DNA of 64,000 nucleotides from Udaeobacter sp963725505 (lineage in GTDB: Bacteria > Verrucomicrobiota > Verrucomicrobiia > Chthoniobacterales > UBA10450), in NCBI GenBank assembly GCA_963725505.1, contig CAVRYN010000002.1, positions 186,001 to 250,000 of the forward strand, in the 5' to 3' direction. The notes under the pieces are model-generated. The model worked only from the letters and a program-made list of their open reading frames with translations, ran no database searches and had not been told where the DNA came from. The stretch's first letter is position 1, and every line of letters begins with the position of its first letter. Made by a program: the position numbers and the translations under genes. Positions 61,818 through 64,000 of this stretch are shown piece by piece.

Positions 61818-62624
61818 GTGTCCGCACTAAAGATTTCCTTTTTTATCCTGGCGGGTCTGGCGGTCACTGTTTTCGCCCAAAAGCCTTCCGACCAAAGTGC
61901 GCAGCTTCCGTCTCAAGCCAGGAAAGTGGAAGGCGTCGTGGTGCCCATGCCGAAAGAGATATTCCATTCTCTGGACGAGTTCCGTGACGCCAACTGGCGC
62001 GCAGTGCAACGACCTGAAGTCGTGCATTGGAAATCACATGGCGACCAGGTCCAGATCGCCATCCTGCTCGGCGTCGAGATTGCAGAAGGCTTCATTGCGA
62101 TGGAGGCTGAGGATTCGACCGAAGTAAAAAACCTCGGCAATACGGTGTTGAAGCTGGCGCGAGGACTCGGCGTCGGAGAGCGCGCGCTCAGGCGCAGCCG
62201 GAGCATCATGGAACATGCGGACAAAAATGAATGGGCGGCGGCACGCAATGAGTGGGACGGCGTCTTTTCCGATCTCCAAAACGGAATGATCGAGATCAAG
62301 AGTAAAGAGTTGGCACAACTGGTGAGCCTTGGCGGGTGGTTGCGTGGCACCGAAGCGCTCTGTGTACTCGTGCTTCAGAATTATTCCCCAGAGCGCGCCG
62401 AACTGATTCGGCAACCGGTTCTGCTCGATTACCTCGAAAAAGAACTTCTCGGGTTGAGCAGCAAGGTAAAGAAGCGTCCGATCGTTGCAAAGATGGTGGA
62501 AGGAATCCGGAGAATTCGCGCGCTCATTCAAAGCGAAAACGGACCGCATACAGAAAAAACTGTCAGAGAGATCGATGGCATTTGCGCAGAGCTCGTGCCG
62601 CTGTCGTCACGGCGGTCTGACTGA
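61818..62624 (+). CDS. Exported protein of unknown function
   Basis: A 268-residue protein with a signal peptide (LKISFFILAGLAVTVFA, cut after AFA-like FAQ). The rest is mostly helical (GEALEELRARGLG-type heptads, EIAEGFIAMEAEDSTEVKNLGNTV, and a long C-terminal helix). Start GTG 61818, seven bases after the previous stop. No cysteine or catalytic motif. Possibly a periplasmic helical sensor, but no family recognised. Confidence 0.65.
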   Translation: MSALKISFFILAGLAVTVFAQKPSDQSAQLPSQARKVEGVVVPMPKEIFHSLDEFRDANWRAVQRPEVVHWKSHGDQVQIAILLGVEIAEGFIAMEAEDSTEVKNLGNTVLKLARGLGVGERALRRSRSIMEHADKNEWAAARNEWDGVFSDLQNGMIEIKSKELAQLVSLGGWLRGTEALCVLVLQNYSPERAELIRQPVLLDYLEKELLGLSSKVKKRPIVAKMVEGIRRIRALIQSENGPHTEKTVREIDGICAELVPLSSRRSD

Positions 62625-62633
62625 ATTCACAAC

Positions 62634-63179
62634 TTGAAGTCGCATAAGAGACCGCAGCACCGCATCGAGGTTTTTGTCGATCGAATCGAGCAATTGTTTA
62701 ACTCCATGGATCCTTCGCCGTTCTACGAGAAGGACCTCGATGATGATGCGGAAGAATTCGTCGTCGGTTGGGCGCAGGAATTTCCGCGCCGCGATCCAGT
62801 CTCGCTGATCGTCCATGTGAACCAGCTTCCTGCGCACGGCGATGCACAACGACTGGTTGAAACCGCCGTGCACAATTACTTTGCCTATCGGGCAAAGCTG
62901 AACCGGCTCGAGTTTCGCCATCTCCTCAAACAAGGACGCACTAGCCTGATCATTGGTCTTGTCTTTCTCGGCGCGTGCCTTTTGACCAGTGAATGGTTGC
63001 TGCGTCAGCAACCGGGAAGCCTGTCAATCATAGCTCGCGAAAGTCTCACCATCGCCGGTTGGGTCGCAATGTGGACGCCGATAAGAATCTTCCTTTATGA
63101 TTGGTGGCCGCTTCTGCGCTTGGGCCATCTCTACGAGAAGCTGAGCCGAATGCGGGTTGAAGTACGGAAGCGAGGGTAA
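62634..63179 (+). CDS. Two-helix membrane protein of unknown function
   Basis: A 181-residue protein: a soluble N-terminal half (DSDDDAEEFVVGW-like, charged; EFPRRDPVSLIVHVNQLP) and two membrane helices near residues 103-122 and 133-150, with WWPLLRLGHLYEKLSRM after them. The start is TTG 62634, nine bases after the previous stop. Closely spaced with the exported protein upstream. Resembles small stress-locus membrane proteins, but I do not know the family. Confidence 0.65.
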   Translation: MKSHKRPQHRIEVFVDRIEQLFNSMDPSPFYEKDLDDDAEEFVVGWAQEFPRRDPVSLIVHVNQLPAHGDAQRLVETAVHNYFAYRAKLNRLEFRHLLKQGRTSLIIGLVFLGACLLTSEWLLRQQPGSLSIIARESLTIAGWVAMWTPIRIFLYDWWPLLRLGHLYEKLSRMRVEVRKRG

Positions 63180-63259
63180 GCTCACAGAGCAAGATTCGCG
63201 CAACGAATGACAAGCATCGGTTTGCCCGCTGGCATCTCTCGGCGGCAAATTACGCCTGG

Positions 63260-64000
63260 ATGAGCGGGCCGACGATGAACGTGATCGACAAGCGAATGCA
63301 ATATTATGGCGACACGAATGTTCGAGCTCGCATCCTTGAATTCATCGGGGCTGCCACAGGCGGCGAATCCTCTTGCGAATTTCTCACGGGCAGTGATGAC
63401 AGCTCCTCTCCGCCCTTTAAGTCTTATTCTCCGCAGTCGCTAAATTTGCTTTTGGACTGCGGCTTTGAAATTTGCCGGTCTCTCTGGGACCGCACGGGCT
63501 TGATTGCAGATTTCGATATCGAATACGTCAACTTCGACAACCCGACTGAAGCATTTTTGGAGCCGGAGCGCGTCTTTGGGATTCAGCAGCCGGTGATGGA
63601 AACGATTGAGCAGCTCCTGCGTGAGTACGGTATCCGACCGCTGCACGTTTTGAGCGGTCGCGGCCACCATTTTATCTGGCGGATTGAACAAAACTCAGAC
63701 GAGTTCAAAAAATTATCGGCGCTCGGGCGCGGCCCACCGAGTTTGTGGAACACCGAAAGGGAAGCTCATTTACCGAATCGCCACGGTGTCCCAATCGAAC
63801 TGGCCCGCGCCTTTGCGGGTCTCGGCCTCGTAATGGAATTTCTTGCGCATCGGGTAAAACAAATCGCCGCGCCGCATACGAAAATTCCGGTGGAACTGAC
63901 GGCGGTCGAAGTCGGGTCATCTGAACATGGTCGCGAAATGATTTCCATCGACATCTCGGAGTACGGCGACCCGCTTTTCTCGCGCGCAGTGCGCGTGCCG
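63260..64000 (+). CDS. Possible archaeo-eukaryotic-primase-like protein (partial, runs off right edge)
   Basis: An open frame of at least 247 codons that continues past the window. It contains LIADFDIEYVNFD near residue 85 (hhxDhD pattern) and LHVLSGRGHHFIWRI near residue 135 (SGxxH pattern). These two motifs, in this order and spacing, are the first and second catalytic motifs of archaeo-eukaryotic primases and related polymerases. Start ATG 63260 or 63275 (MNVIDKRMQYYGDTN); the frame is also open upstream and gives RFARWHLSAANYAW, so the true start may be at ATG 63207 with a one-base shift. Third motif lies beyond the window or is not recognised. Identification is inference from motifs only. 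Confidence 0.4.
   Translation, partial: MSGPTMNVIDKRMQYYGDTNVRARILEFIGAATGGESSCEFLTGSDDSSSPPFKSYSPQSLNLLLDCGFEICRSLWDRTGLIADFDIEYVNFDNPTEAFLEPERVFGIQQPVMETIEQLLREYGIRPLHVLSGRGHHFIWRIEQNSDEFKKLSALGRGPPSLWNTEREAHLPNRHGVPIELARAFAGLGLVMEFLAHRVKQIAAPHTKIPVELTAVEVGSSEHGREMISIDISEYGDPLFSRAVRVP

Noticed and set aside
1..64000. tRNA, rRNA or riboswitch
   Set aside because: No cloverleaf-like or rRNA-like segment was noticed by eye; a covariance-model search would be needed to exclude small RNAs.

Overview
The window looks like chromosomal DNA of a soil-type Verrucomicrobiota bacterium. This is inferred from gene content (split NifJ with dihydroorotate-dehydrogenase-like partners, system II cytochrome c biogenesis, many multiheme cytochromes, repeated COG1926 and universal stress proteins); no rRNA, tRNA or single-copy marker is present to prove it. 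No prophage, integrase, insertion sequence or CRISPR array was seen. Short palindromic repeats are scattered through both spacers and genes.

Layout. 0-1.1 kb: end-truncated ATP-grasp gene on the minus strand. 1.4-2.8 kb: Tat-exported aminotransferase-like protein. 3.0-10.4 kb: pyruvate metabolism, with a NifJ-type pyruvate:ferredoxin oxidoreductase split in two ORFs, two tandem DHOD-like flavoproteins and a convergent thiamine-dependent 2-oxoacid decarboxylase. 10.5-15.1 kb: small membrane proteins, a HAF-repeat secreted protein, an AraC regulator and a copper P-type ATPase. 15.2-36.7 kb: a respiratory island with an MtrA/DmsE-type octaheme cytochrome, an MtrB/PioB-type outer-membrane barrel, two small cytochromes c, a NapC-like membrane heptaheme cytochrome, a lipoprotein, ResB and CcsA, a GltD-like oxidoreductase, a Rieske/cytochrome b/nonaheme cytochrome complex, a ba3-type oxidase with its tiny subunit IIa, a Sco protein, a CotA-like multicopper oxidase and a third DHOD-like protein.

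36.8-63.2 kb: a stress or dormancy-like island. It carries five universal stress protein genes (eight Usp domains), LOG protein, a cyclic-nucleotide-binding protein, a PocR-AraC regulator, a receiver/protease/PRPP-synthetase operon, an alpha/beta hydrolase plus COG1926 phosphoribosyltransferase operon, an ABC exporter, an L,D-transpeptidase, an MlaF-like ATPase, a second COG1926 protein, a CBS-pair protein, DUF2267, a host-attachment family protein, a zinc-ribbon protein and an erythromycin-esterase-family protein. This set closely parallels the mycobacterial DosR regulon. An 18-bp palindrome (YTGCR-N8-YGCAA) recurs upstream of several of these genes, at 59-65 bp from the start codon in four cases. 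The right edge holds a partial protein with motifs of an archaeo-eukaryotic-type primase.

How it may work together: quinol or extracellular electrons could pass through the NapC-like and MtrA/MtrB-like proteins and the bc-type complex to the ba3 oxidase, with ResB/CcsA attaching haem and Sco and the Cu-ATPase handling copper. Many genes in 15-19, 25-33 and 48-56 kb carry frameshifts, nearly always without nonsense mutations, so base-level errors in the assembly are a serious alternative to real gene decay.
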